This document shows, piece after piece, positions 51,331-59,453 of a stretch of 64,000 nt of DNA. Origin of the DNA: Halomonas alkalicola (GTDB taxonomy: Bacteria; Pseudomonadota; Gammaproteobacteria; Pseudomonadales; Halomonadaceae); the NCBI RefSeq assembly GCF_030704205.1, contig NZ_CP131913.1, positions 1,054,001-1,118,000 on the forward strand, read 5' to 3'. Within the stretch, counting starts at the first letter, position 1; each line of letters begins with the position of its first letter. A program made the position numbers and the translations under genes. The notes under the pieces were generated by a model. That model was not told the origin of the DNA, ran no database searches, and worked only from the letters and a program-made list of their open reading frames with translations.

Positions 51331-51996
51331 TCATTCCCCCTTGGAATGAGCAGGGGATTTGGGATTGACTCGGGGTATAAACCCCGGAATTTTCTTCATA
51401 TAGGTTCTGTATTCCTCGCCAAACTCTTTCATAGCCATCTCTTCTTCGCGGCGAGCGAGGCGTACATAGACCACAACCAGGATTGGGAACATGATGAGGG
51501 TCAACAGCGTGGGCCATTGCAGCAGGAACCCGAGCATGATCAGGATAAAGGCGGCATATTGCGGGTGTCGGCAGCGCGCATACCAGCCGGTCATAGCGAG
51601 TTCGCCATGCTGCTGGGCTTGGTGAAGTACACGCCAGGAAGACGCCAGAATGAGGAACCCCACCACGATGATGATACTGCTGGCGATATGCAAAACGTTG
51701 AAATGAGGGTCTCCCTCAACCCCCAGGAGAGTCTGGAGAAGGTGACCGCTCTCGTGAGAGAAGGGATCAAGATCGGGGAAGCGCGAGGCCAACCAGCCGG
51801 CCAAAAAGTAGATGGTCAGGGGGGACCCGTACATCTCCACGAACAGCGCCACCACGAATGCCGAGAAGGCACCCAGGCTCCGCCAGTCCGTCTTACTGCG
51901 TGGCTTGATGAAGCTGAACGCGAAAAAGATGAATACGGCCGAGTTCAGGACGACCAGTATCCACAGCCCATAGGCGCTGTGATCCGCGTTCATCAC
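51331..51996 (-). CDS. Isoprenylcysteine carboxyl methyltransferase-like membrane protein
   Basis: 221 residues with five or six membrane helices. The C-terminal part has the ICMT/PEMT signature: GWYARCRHPQYAAFILIMLGFLLQWPT followed by RREEEMAMKEFGEEYRTYMKKIPGFIP. These enzymes use SAM, but many bacterial members have no known substrate. They recur in metal-resistance islands beside DUF2933 proteins, as here. It overlaps the DUF2933 gene by 4 bp. Confidence 0.85.
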   Translation of the reverse strand: MMNADHSAYGLWILVVLNSAVFIFFAFSFIKPRSKTDWRSLGAFSAFVVALFVEMYGSPLTIYFLAGWLASRFPDLDPFSHESGHLLQTLLGVEGDPHFNVLHIASSIIIVVGFLILASSWRVLHQAQQHGELAMTGWYARCRHPQYAAFILIMLGFLLQWPTLLTLIMFPILVVVYVRLARREEEMAMKEFGEEYRTYMKKIPGFIPRVNPKSPAHSKGE

Positions 51997-52226
51997 TGAT
52001 CCTCCTCGTTCTTGCTCTTGCCGTGGTGGCCACCGTGACCGCCGTGCATGAACACATGCATCAGCGGACAGGCCAGCAAGATGAGAAAGGGAAGAAACTG
52101 TATAAAGTGAACCCTATGCTCAGCCCACAGCAGATACACCACGAAGGCGAGAAAAAGTCCCAGTGGCAGCCAGAAACGTATTGGCTGCTGGCCGCCGGAG
52201 TCGGCAGAGTGCTTGTCGAGTTTCAT
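51993..52226 (-). CDS. DUF2933-type small membrane protein
   Basis: 77 residues with two helices (FWLPLGLFLAFVVYLLWAEH and FLPFLILLACPLMHVFMH) and a His-rich C-terminus (MHGGHGGHHGKSKNEEDQ). The pattern PLMHVFMH with a His-rich tail is the DUF2933 signature common in copper and heavy-metal islands. It is coupled to the methyltransferase-like gene. A second member lies at 61955. Confidence 0.8.
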   Translation of the reverse strand: MKLDKHSADSGGQQPIRFWLPLGLFLAFVVYLLWAEHRVHFIQFLPFLILLACPLMHVFMHGGHGGHHGKSKNEEDQ

Positions 52227-52318
52227 CGTTCACCTCGGATGGCTCGTAAGTCGGCCCGATTGGAGCCAGACTCATGGAACACGCAAAATTCGGAAGACGT
52301 CGCTGAAAGCGATTGATC

Positions 52319-52711
52319 TTAGATACGCAGCCGTGCCGTAGCGAGATAAACGGGGGGAGATGAGTACGTAGCGAGGCCACACAGGTGCGATGCTTCGCCC
52401 CGTGTAGCAAGGAGGAAAGGAGAGGAAAAAAGCTCGAGGGGTAACCCCGCGGCAGCCGCCGGGTTGCGCAGGTCTTCTGCCGGCACCTTGCCGAGGCTGG
52501 CCGTGATTCCGGGAGAGGGATCGTCGCAGTTCTCCGGATGCTGAGACGGCGACTCATCTACCACAGCAAGAATCACCTGGCTCTCCGGCTCGCCCACTTC
52601 CAGTTGGGGCGAGCAGGCGTAGGCCGCTCCCACCGACCAGGCCAGTAGCCAGAGAACGAACATGCCCGGCCACCGGGCGAACAGCGATCTGCGTAATCCG
52701 TACAGGCTCAT
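52319..52711 (-). CDS. Small secreted protein with C-terminal YLATARLRI motif
   Basis: 130 residues: a signal peptide (about 15-32, FVLWLLAWSVGAAYA), then CSPQLEVGEPE, a Cys/His/Asp stretch (SQHPENCDDPSPG) and the C-terminus PPVYLATARLRI. The ending groups it with the proteins at 43395 and 58218. FNR-type box 3 lies upstream at class II spacing. The function is unknown; periplasmic metal or redox stress handling is inferred from the neighbours. Confidence 0.7.
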   Translation of the reverse strand: MSLYGLRRSLFARWPGMFVLWLLAWSVGAAYACSPQLEVGEPESQVILAVVDESPSQHPENCDDPSPGITASLGKVPAEDLRNPAAAAGLPLELFSSPFLLATRGEASHLCGLATYSSPPVYLATARLRI

Positions 52712-52792
52712 GATGCCTCTTGGAAGTTGCCTTCCGTCCGTGCGCCAATCCAGCTGATAAGCTCAGTATGGGCGCGGCTACTGTCGATCGCG

Positions 52793-52806
52793 CTGATACA
52801 GATCAA
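52793..52806. promoter_or_regulatory. FNR/ANR-type box 3
   Basis: On the minus strand TTGATCTGTATCAG (one mismatch). CATACT at 52770-52765 is 29.5 bp from the box centre, with an implied start at 52758, 47 bp before the secreted-protein gene. Confidence 0.7.
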
Positions 52807-53624
52807 GTTCCTTTTTGGCTCCTGGTCTGTGCCTGCTGTTTCGGCTCATCCACCGACTGACGCCGCGACCAGCCGATCAGCGCCGCGCCTGCCACCATCA
52901 TCGGCAGGGTCAGCGTCATGCCCATGGTCACCCAGCCGAAGGCGATGAAACCGATATGCGGATCGGGCAGGCGCACGAACTCAACGGCGAAGCGGAAGAC
53001 ACCATAGAGCAGCAGGAAGAGCCCGGAGATCAGCCCGGTGCGGCGCGGCTCGCGGGAGAGCCACCAGAGCACCGCGAACATCACCACCCCCTCCAGGGCG
53101 AACTCGTAGAGCGCCGTGGGGTGGCGCGGCTCAGGCCCCATATGCGGGAAGGGCATCGCCCAGGGCAGCTCACTGACCCGGCCCGGCAGCTCGTGATTGA
53201 TGAAGTTGCCGATCCGCCCCGCCCCCAGGCCGATCGGCACCAGCGGTGCGATGAAGTCGGTCAGCGACAGGAAGCCGAGCCGCTTCTTGCGCGCGAACAG
53301 CCAGGCCGCCACCAGCACCCCGACCAGGCCGCCGTGGAAGCTCATGCCCCCCTCCCAGAGTCGCAGCAGCCAGAGCGGGTCGGCAAGCCACTGCCCGCTG
53401 CCGTAGAAGAGCGCATAGCCCAGCCGTCCGCCGAGCACCACGCCGACGGCGGCGTAGAAGATCAGGTCGCCGATATCATCGTGGGTCAGGCCCAGGCGGT
53501 GGGCCCGGCGGCGCCCCAGCCACCAGGCGGCAACGAAGCCCACCACGTACATCAGGCCGTACCAGTGAATCGCGAACGGGCCGAGGCTGATGGCCACCGG
53601 GTCAATCTGTGGATATTGCAGCAT
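52803..53624 (-). CDS. lgt: Prolipoprotein diacylglyceryl transferase, copy 2, intact
   Basis: 273 residues with seven membrane helices. [18 protein letters not shown], the Lgt signature [14 protein letters not shown] and the final GWSRR are in place. It differs from copy 1 by a few bases and by the C-terminus ([17 protein letters not shown] against PAVEAASR), because the duplication ends at 52861. It transfers diacylglycerol from phosphatidylglycerol to the lipobox cysteine. It may serve the lipoproteins of the island, or make up for the broken copy 1. Confidence 0.93.
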   Translation of the reverse strand: MLQYPQIDPVAISLGPFAIHWYGLMYVVGFVAAWWLGRRRAHRLGLTHDDIGDLIFYAAVGVVLGGRLGYALFYGSGQWLADPLWLLRLWEGGMSFHGGLVGVLVAAWLFARKKRLGFLSLTDFIAPLVPIGLGAGRIGNFINHELPGRVSELPWAMPFPHMGPEPRHPTALYEFALEGVVMFAVLWWLSREPRRTGLISGLFLLLYGVFRFAVEFVRLPDPHIGFIAFGWVTMGMTLTLPMMVAGAALIGWSRRQSVDEPKQQAQTRSQKGT

Positions 53625-53766
53625 GGGGTACCTCCCGGTTCACTCGAGACGCGACCAGTCGCGCCCACCGTTCTCGCTGATCAGCAGTTGATTCAGGGTC
53701 ATCGGCCGCCACCAGTCGCTGGGGATTGTCGGGATCCACCGCCAGGTGCATCAGATAGCGCTCTCC
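52861..53766. repeat. Segmental duplication, copy 2
   Basis: 906 bp matching 38267-39173. It includes most of lgt and about 140 bp upstream. A 112-bp part of the upstream tail region (53698-53809, reaching past this block) is also shared with 55076-55187 in the BNR-repeat gene. Confidence 0.9.
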
Positions 53767-54042
53767 CCAGCCACGCTTCACCACCTCCCAGTCACGGCTG
53801 GCTTCCTCGACTGCATGCTTCCTCAGTATATCCTCCACACAGTCAAGGCATATTCGCGTTGCATCATAAGCAAGGTCGAGCCGACTTTTCCTTGAGTCAT
53901 ACGATACACTCTCCAGCCCATAAAGCTGATCGATGTCGGCGATTGCCGCCTGAATCGCCGCCTCATCACAGGGCACCAGCTTCAGATGCCGGGTTACCAG
54001 ATTGATCTCGGACACACCCAAGCGGCGATCTTTATCGCTCAT
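53602..54042 (-). CDS. Chimera: CLDC-protein N-terminus joined to a BNR-repeat protein tail
   Basis: 146 residues from [20 protein letters not shown]. Residues 1 to about 77 are a close relative of the protein at 50891, including [11 protein letters not shown]. From [37 protein letters not shown] it is the tail of the protein at 55019. A single extra base (GGGTCATC) then shifts the frame, so it ends differently and runs 23 bp into lgt. FNR-type box 4 lies upstream. It is probably a by-product of recombination, but it has a promoter and an intact frame. Confidence 0.65.
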   Translation of the reverse strand: MSDKDRRLGVSEINLVTRHLKLVPCDEAAIQAAIADIDQLYGLESVSYDSRKSRLDLAYDATRICLDCVEDILRKHAVEEASRDWEVVKRGWGERYLMHLAVDPDNPQRLVAADDPESTADQRERWARLVASRVNREVPHAAISTD

Positions 54043-54120
54043 ATCAATTACCTTATTCTTCAAGAGTATCGTGCTAGCGCATCAGTCCTTTAAGTATTGC
54101 TCGGACTGGAGCCACTCACA

Positions 54121-54134
54121 TTGATATGGATCAA
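54121..54134. promoter_or_regulatory. FNR/ANR-type box 4 (perfect)
   Basis: TTGATATGGATCAA. On the minus strand AATACT (54098-54093) lies 29.5 bp from the box centre, giving a start at about 54086, 44 bp before the chimera gene. Confidence 0.75.
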
Positions 54135-54179
54135 GTTTGATCTCACCTTAAAAAAACAGCCAGACATGGCGTTATTACT

Positions 54180-54956
54180 TTATGCACCTCTTCGCTTTCT
54201 TTGAAAGAAAACTTTCAACGTAGCTGCCGATTGCAAGATCAAGACGCTTCCGATAAGAGCAAGGAACCAGAATCGAAACCAGTTTGGATCCGGAACCCCA
54301 CGCTGAAAAACCAGATTCCTGAGGCTCAGCTCATAGTGCAAGAAGAGGAAGTAGCTTGCATGAAGGGCTACAAGATAGAAAATTACGTAAGCGTAATTCT
54401 GAAGGTGCTTCCATGTTGAGCTGCCCAGGAAGCGCATGGCCTTGTCGGACGATATGGCGAACAGCACGAGCCCAAGGAAGAGAGCGATCAGACCGATCAT
54501 GTTGGCAAGCCCGAAGCCCGGGTCAACGAGAACTGGGTCCGAAAGCCCCACTACCGGCAAGTCCTGATAGCCTAAAAAACCGCGGATCGACCAGCGTGCC
54601 CAGCCATCCCACACCAGGAAACCGTGTACCAAGGCAAAAATGGCAAACCAGATTCCAAAAGCTCGCCGCCAATTGACGAGATAACCTAGTCTCCGGGGCC
54701 ACAGCCTTGCCAGCGGACCTATCGCCATGACGACAACCAATAGAATGAAGGCGGCATCACCGAAGGCCCGCCAAGTGCGCATTTCCGCGTCCCACTCCAT
54801 ACGGCTCAACCAGAATAGCCCGGCTGCCGCGGCACCGGTCAGGGCGACAGCGAAGTGCTTGCCAAAGTGCCAGCTCTTTGTCTGCTCCTTGGTTTTTGTT
54901 GGTGATGCCCCTTCATCCATGATCCCACTAGCCTGTGCTCTATGCTCCATCTCCAA
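54180..54956 (-). CDS. Ferric reductase-like transmembrane protein
   Basis: 258 residues with six or seven helices. AFGIWFAIFALVHGFLVW and STWKHLQNYAYVIFYLVALHASYFLFLHY hold the paired histidines expected to bind heme in the ferric reductase/MsrQ/YedZ group. A cytoplasmic N-terminal extension of about 30 residues precedes the first helix. It probably moves electrons across the inner membrane; donor and acceptor are unknown. It lies downstream of the BNR-repeat gene on the same strand. Confidence 0.8.
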   Translation of the reverse strand: MEMEHRAQASGIMDEGASPTKTKEQTKSWHFGKHFAVALTGAAAAGLFWLSRMEWDAEMRTWRAFGDAAFILLVVVMAIGPLARLWPRRLGYLVNWRRAFGIWFAIFALVHGFLVWDGWARWSIRGFLGYQDLPVVGLSDPVLVDPGFGLANMIGLIALFLGLVLFAISSDKAMRFLGSSTWKHLQNYAYVIFYLVALHASYFLFLHYELSLRNLVFQRGVPDPNWFRFWFLALIGSVLILQSAATLKVFFQRKRRGA

Positions 54957-55018
54957 CCCTCTCTCCTCTTTATCCTGACGTCTCGACTTCGCCGGGCTAA
55001 GCGCGCTGATAAATGGCG

Positions 55019-55882
55019 TCAGTCGAGGCGTACCCAGTCGCGACCGCCGTTGTCGCTCTGCAGCAGCCGCCCTTCGTCATCGGCCGCCACCAGTCGCTGG
55101 GGATTGTCGGGATCCACCGCCAGGTGCATCAGATAGCGCTCTCCCCAGCCACGCTTCACCACCTCCCAGTCACGGCTGGCTTCCTCGGCTCGCAGCAGGC
55201 CGACGTCCAGCATGAAGGCGTAGAGCGTCCCCTGGCTGGCCACGACCAGGCTGACGGGGCGGCGCTCGGCATGGATCTGGCGCCAGCGCTCACCGCCGTC
55301 CGGGCTCATCAGGAGCCCGGTCTGAGTGGCAGCATAGAGCTGCTCGGAATCACGACTCGAGGCAGCCAGGGCAATCAGCCCGGCCGGCGCCTTTGCGAGA
55401 ATCCGCCAGCTGGTACCGCCATCCTGGCTGACCTGGAGCTGGCCGGCATAGGCCCCGTAGAGCACGTTGGGGCTGGCCGCGCTGACGGTCAGCTGATGGA
55501 AGTCCACCGGGCCATCGACGCCCGCCGCAAGCCGTGACCAGCTGCGACCTCCATCACCGGAGATCACCACCCCGAGGTTGCCGCCAGCCGCCGGATGGCC
55601 GCTGGCGAAGAAGGTCTCGGCCTCCTCGGGATGAGGCGCGAAGCCCATGAAATCATGGGTCTCCTCCGAGACCCTCCGGGCCTTGCCATCTCGCTCCACG
55701 GCATAGAAGCCATGGTGGGTCGCCAGCCACAGTCGTTCGCTGTCGGCTCGATCGAAGGCCAGGCCGTGAATGTGGGTCTGCTGACGCAGCTGGTCGAGAC
55801 TGATGCTGATCGGCTCTCGGGAGCAGCCCGCCAGCAGCGTAAAGAGCAGGGCCATCGCGAGTGGCCATCGATAATGGGTCAT
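55019..55882 (-). CDS. BNR-repeat lipoprotein (F510_1955-like, sialidase/Vps10-type propeller)
   Basis: 287 residues. The lipoprotein signal ends at lipobox LAGC (MALLFTLLAGCSREP). Repeated Asp-box-like motifs SGDGGRSWSRL, SQDGGTSWRIL, SPDGGERWRQI and SDNGGRDWVRL mark the blades of a beta propeller. This family recurs beside copper oxidases in halophile metal islands; its function is unsettled. Its last about 50 codons are the source-type sequence of the tails seen at 39048 and 53602. Confidence 0.82.
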   Translation of the reverse strand: MTHYRWPLAMALLFTLLAGCSREPISISLDQLRQQTHIHGLAFDRADSERLWLATHHGFYAVERDGKARRVSEETHDFMGFAPHPEEAETFFASGHPAAGGNLGVVISGDGGRSWSRLAAGVDGPVDFHQLTVSAASPNVLYGAYAGQLQVSQDGGTSWRILAKAPAGLIALAASSRDSEQLYAATQTGLLMSPDGGERWRQIHAERRPVSLVVASQGTLYAFMLDVGLLRAEEASRDWEVVKRGWGERYLMHLAVDPDNPQRLVAADDEGRLLQSDNGGRDWVRLD

Positions 55883-55964
55883 GACGTCACTTCCTTATCC
55901 CTCGTCAGGTATGGCCGGCGCCATGCGAAGCCGCCGCATGGCGCCGAAGCACGATACGGCAGGA

Positions 55965-57629
55965 TCAGCTCACGCGGATCGTCGCCATCATCCCCAGCTC
56001 TTCGTGCTCGATGATGTGGCAGTGGAACAGCCAGTCGCCTGGCTCGCGGAACACCATGCGGAGTTTCAGGCGCTGGTAGGGCGCCAGGTTGACGGTGTCC
56101 TTCCAGGCCAGCCAGGGCGCCTCGCGCCACTCGCCGTCGCCATCGCGGCTGGCGACCACCTGGAAGTGGGTGCCATGCACATGGAAGGGGTGGTCCATAT
56201 GGGAGTTGTTGAAGACCTCCCACTCCTCCACCTCGCCGGCCCTGCCCTCGAAGAGGATCTCGTCCATGGCGAAGGCGCGGCCATTGATCAGGAAGTCCAC
56301 CTCCGGCCGGCCGGCCATCTCGGACATGTCGTGGCCATTCCCATGACCGTTTCCATGGCCACCTCCATGACCATTCTGGGCAGCGCCATGGCCACCACCG
56401 TGAGCGTCATGGTCATCCGACGCGCCCGACATGCCGCCATGCTCATCGTGGCCAGCGTCTGGCATGCCGCCTTCCTCGCCATGTCCCGCACCGTTATCGT
56501 CATGGCCCGGCATCACCTCAGTCAGCTCCACCCGACGCTGCACCGCCGGCTCGACCAGGGGCTCGACGCTACCCAGCCGATCAGGCAGGGTGACGGCGGG
56601 CTGTACGCCCGAGTTACGGGTGTGGATTGCCAGCAGCGGCGCAACCTGGTCCAGATGGGGCGGACGATCACCCATCCAGCCACGCTCGTAGGGGTGGCTG
56701 GCCAGCCAGAAGCGCCCTTCGACCTGTTCACTCACCCGGACCAGCAGGTCGGCGCGCTCGCCCGGGGTGATCAGCAGCTCCTCCAGCGGCTGAGGCCGCT
56801 CGATCAGCCCGCCGTCGGTGCCGATCAGGGTCAGTTCGTGCTCCTCCAGGCGCAGACGCAGATAGCGGCCGGCGCAGGCATTGATCAACCGCAGACGCAG
56901 GGTGGTGCCCGGCGCCACATCGAGGCGCGGTTCGCGCTGGCCGTTGACCAGCAGCAGTTCCCCCTCGCGGCCGTTCAGCCAGTCCTCGGCGGTGTGGGGA
57001 GCGACCTCGCCCGTTGCCGTCAGGCGCAGGTCGCTGACCACCAGCAGGTGCTCCTCCACCTCCATCGGCAGCACATCCTGGGGCGGGCGCACCAGCAGGG
57101 CGCCGGCCAGGCCATGGGCCACCTGTCGGGCGGTGCCCTGGTGGGGATGAGGATGGAACCAGTGCAAGCCAGCGCTGCCCTCCGGGAAGGTGTAGTGGTA
57201 GCGGCGTGACTCGCCTGGCGCCACGGCATCCCAGGGGGCGCCATCCTGGGCCTGGGGAACCGGCACGCCGTGCCAATGCACGGTGGTCTCCTGCTCCAGT
57301 TCGTTGATGAGGGTGATGTCCAGTTCATCTCCCTCGCGGACCTCGATCAGCGGTGCCACCTTGCCGTTGTAGAGCCACAGCCTGGCCTCGAGCTCATCGC
57401 CGAGCGGCACCGCATGGGGGGCCGGCGTCAGCGCACTATGAAAGCGGCCGGCCGTCTCGCTCAGGTTGGCGATACGTGGCAGCGGTTGCAGCGGCTGGCC
57501 GCCTTCGGGAAGCAGGGCAGGCGCCATGCCGTGGCGTTGCGTGCGGGTGGCGGCGAAGGCCATGTAGCCGGTCGATGACAGGACCAGGCCACCCAGGGCC
57601 GAGTAGCGCAGGAAATCGCGACGATTCAT
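55965..57629 (-). CDS. Tat-exported multicopper oxidase (CopA/CueO-like)
   Basis: 554 residues. A Tat signal (MNRRDFLRYSALGG) is followed by three cupredoxin domains. Copper ligands are HWHG (about 118), HWFHPHPHQG (about 155), HMDHPFHVHGTHF (about 475) and the type 1 and trinuclear motif HCHIIEHEELGM at the end. Between domains 2 and 3 is a His/Gly/Asp/Met-rich insert (about 375-445, GHDEHGGMSG, GGGHGNGHGNGHDMSEM). It oxidises Cu(I) or phenolics in the periplasm and is a main copper-detoxification enzyme of the island. Confidence 0.94.
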   Translation of the reverse strand: MNRRDFLRYSALGGLVLSSTGYMAFAATRTQRHGMAPALLPEGGQPLQPLPRIANLSETAGRFHSALTPAPHAVPLGDELEARLWLYNGKVAPLIEVREGDELDITLINELEQETTVHWHGVPVPQAQDGAPWDAVAPGESRRYHYTFPEGSAGLHWFHPHPHQGTARQVAHGLAGALLVRPPQDVLPMEVEEHLLVVSDLRLTATGEVAPHTAEDWLNGREGELLLVNGQREPRLDVAPGTTLRLRLINACAGRYLRLRLEEHELTLIGTDGGLIERPQPLEELLITPGERADLLVRVSEQVEGRFWLASHPYERGWMGDRPPHLDQVAPLLAIHTRNSGVQPAVTLPDRLGSVEPLVEPAVQRRVELTEVMPGHDDNGAGHGEEGGMPDAGHDEHGGMSGASDDHDAHGGGHGAAQNGHGGGHGNGHGNGHDMSEMAGRPEVDFLINGRAFAMDEILFEGRAGEVEEWEVFNNSHMDHPFHVHGTHFQVVASRDGDGEWREAPWLAWKDTVNLAPYQRLKLRMVFREPGDWLFHCHIIEHEELGMMATIRVS

Positions 57630-57696
57630 CAGGTTGTCCTCGTGACATGAACACTCTCACCGCGGGGGTGCCCGCGGCGCCATGGGGGGAGGGGGT

Positions 57697-58080
57697 TCAG
57701 CGACGAGGAGGCCGTTCGAAGGGCGCGGGAGGCCCGGACGGATTGCCCAGATCAGGTCCGGACAGGGGGATGGAGGAGACCGCCCCCTCAGCGGCCAGCC
57801 GGGCCATGGAGGCTCCGCACTGGGCACAGGGCAGGCAGCAGGGGGACGCTGCAGAGGAGTGTGACTCGCTCGGTTCGGCCGTTTCCGACGTGTCCCATGC
57901 CACCGGGTCTTCCAGTGACAGGCTCTCCAGGCAGGCCACATCACCATGATGCCCACCCGCGGCAACGGGCGCCGCAATGGCCAGCAACAGGGCCATCACC
58001 AGGCAGAGCAGCCAGTGGCAGGAGAGTCGACGCATGGGGTGAAACGGCCTTGTCAGCCAATGGAAGAACGAGTATTTCAT
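57697..58080 (-). CDS. Small secreted Cys-rich protein
   Basis: 127 residues. A signal peptide (cleavage near APVAAGG) precedes HHGDVACLES and the cluster SPCCLPCAQCGASM; it ends FERPPRR. The protein at 62245 has a similar plan (signal, CASCAALP, ending RRPPRA). Such proteins resemble CopL/DUF2946-type periplasmic metal proteins, without a firm match. An ATG at 58035 is an alternative start nearer the signal peptide. It is divergent from the gene at 58218. Confidence 0.65.
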   Translation of the reverse strand: MKYSFFHWLTRPFHPMRRLSCHWLLCLVMALLLAIAAPVAAGGHHGDVACLESLSLEDPVAWDTSETAEPSESHSSAASPCCLPCAQCGASMARLAAEGAVSSIPLSGPDLGNPSGPPAPFERPPRR

Positions 58081-58137
58081 GGCCTCGAGGATACCCGCAA
58101 CCTGGGTCCTGCACGCAGGTTTACCATCAGATAACTC

Positions 58138-58151
58138 TTGATTTGCATCAA
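58138..58151. promoter_or_regulatory. FNR/ANR-type box 5 (perfect)
   Basis: TTGATTTGCATCAA in the divergent gap between two secreted-protein genes. On the plus strand a weak hexamer (CTAGGG at 29.5 bp or TAGGGT at 30.5 bp from the centre) gives a start at about 58186. No comparable hexamer is seen on the minus strand. Confidence 0.72.
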
Positions 58152-58217
58152 TGGACAGTTTGCGCCGCTGGCCCTAGGGTTATAGCCACATGGCACAGAT
58201 TAAGTGAGCTCCACGAG

Positions 58218-58652
58218 ATGGGTCCACAGGCGACCGAACAGAGTACAACACCCGGCCGGAGCGGACTTTCCGTCTGGCTGGGTGCTGTGCTCATCCTGGC
58301 GCTGCTGCTGGCCACGCCTCTGGCCAAGGCCGACGTGGTGCAGCATGCCCACCCGGGCGACCAGGTTGCACCAGCCGGCCTCGAGCTCGCCTTTGGCGAG
58401 GCATCGCCCGACGCCTGGCTCACCTCACCTCCCGCGGGGCCCCACTGCCACCATGACCACGCCTGGCGCTCTGTATCAGGTGTTTTGCCCCGGAGCGAGG
58501 CGCCCGATGTCACCCCCGATCCGTGGCCTCCGATCGTCCCCGCCGCCGGGCCGTCTATACACCTCACCTCGGCACTTGGTCAGACCCTTCCTGGGCCCGC
58601 CTCTCCCCACGTCGTTCCCCTCTACCTGCTGACACAGCGCTTCCGCTCCTGA
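58218..58652 (+). CDS. Small secreted His/Cys protein with C-terminal YLLTQRFRS motif
   Basis: 144 residues from MGPQATEQSTTPGRSG. The signal or anchor helix is LSVWLGAVLILALLLATPLAKA. GPHCHHDHAW is a likely metal site, equivalent to GPLCRHGHGEF in the protein at 43395. The C-terminus is VVPLYLLTQRFRS. It lies 67 bp after FNR-type box 5. The family is not recognised. Confidence 0.75.
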   Translation: MGPQATEQSTTPGRSGLSVWLGAVLILALLLATPLAKADVVQHAHPGDQVAPAGLELAFGEASPDAWLTSPPAGPHCHHDHAWRSVSGVLPRSEAPDVTPDPWPPIVPAAGPSIHLTSALGQTLPGPASPHVVPLYLLTQRFRS

Positions 58653-58770
58653 GTTCTGGGTGGCTTACCTGACACCCTCGAGGCACGGCATTGACCTCTG
58701 TGCCGCACATAGCCGGAATACTGTAAGCAGTGGCCCTCGACTGGGCCAATCGGCAGCAAGGAGAACGACC

Positions 58771-59373
58771 ATGAACATTCGCAAGCAGACTCTCGCCCTC
58801 GGGCTCGCCCTGGCCATCGGTGCCAGCGGTACCGGCACTGCCCTCGCCCAGGGCATGCCGGACTCTCGACCCGGTCAGGGAAGCGGCATGATGGGAGGAA
58901 TGATGGGCGGTGGCGGCCAGGGCGGCATGGGCCCCGGCATGATGGGGGGCATGATGGGCGGCGGCGGCCAGGGCGGCATGGGCCCCGGCATGATGGGAGG
59001 CATGATGGGCGGCGGCATGATGCCCTGCCCGATGATGGGCGAGGGCATGGGCATGATGTCGATGCTCGACTCCGATCAGCGCAGCCAGATGCGCGAACTG
59101 ATGCAGGAGCACCGCCCGGCCCAGTTCGAGCGCAAGGGGCGCCTGATGAACCTGCGCGACGACCTGATGGCCGAGATGCACGGCGAACGTCCGGACCCTG
59201 AGCAGGTGCAAGAACTCCACGGCCGCATGGCCGAGTTGCACGGCGAGATGATGGCCGAGATGGTGCGCATGCGTAACGCCATGCACGACCTCATGACCGA
59301 TGAGCAGCGCGAGCAGCTCCGCCAGGCGGCGCCCGCCGACGTGGATCCCGAGGACCACGATGCCCATCACTGA
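58771..59373 (+). CDS. Met/Gly-rich periplasmic protein with CpxP/Spy-like helical domain
   Basis: 200 residues. A signal peptide (about 1-26) is followed by about 2.4 copies of a 19-residue Met/Gly repeat (GMMGGMMGGGGQGGMGP) at 32-80, then a helical domain (85-190) with LDSDQRSQMRELMQEH and LTDEQREQLRQ-like MTDEQREQLRQAA, the LTxxQ pattern of Spy/CpxP/CnrX-type proteins. The Met motifs suggest Cu(I) or Ag(I) binding. AAGGAGAACGACC precedes the ATG. It comes 80 bp before the copper ATPase gene and is probably co-expressed. Confidence 0.82.
   Translation: MNIRKQTLALGLALAIGASGTGTALAQGMPDSRPGQGSGMMGGMMGGGGQGGMGPGMMGGMMGGGGQGGMGPGMMGGMMGGGMMPCPMMGEGMGMMSMLDSDQRSQMRELMQEHRPAQFERKGRLMNLRDDLMAEMHGERPDPEQVQELHGRMAELHGEMMAEMVRMRNAMHDLMTDEQREQLRQAAPADVDPEDHDAHH
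58889..59032. repeat. Met/Gly-coding tandem repeat, about 57-bp unit, about 2.4 copies
   Basis: GGCATGATGGG-GGC-ATGATGGGCGG units repeat in frame inside the Met-rich gene; copies are nearly identical, so copy number may vary between strains. Confidence 0.75.
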
Positions 59374-59453
59374 TCGGCGGAGTCACTGAATACGCAACAT
59401 CAAGGACGGCCAACCCTGGCCGTCCACTCGGCGACAGCTGCAGGAGGCACGTG

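Noticed and set aside
58690..58725. CueR/MerR-type promoter before the Met-rich gene
   Set aside because: TTGACC and AATACT are about 20 bp apart, but no dyad matching a CueR site lies between them.
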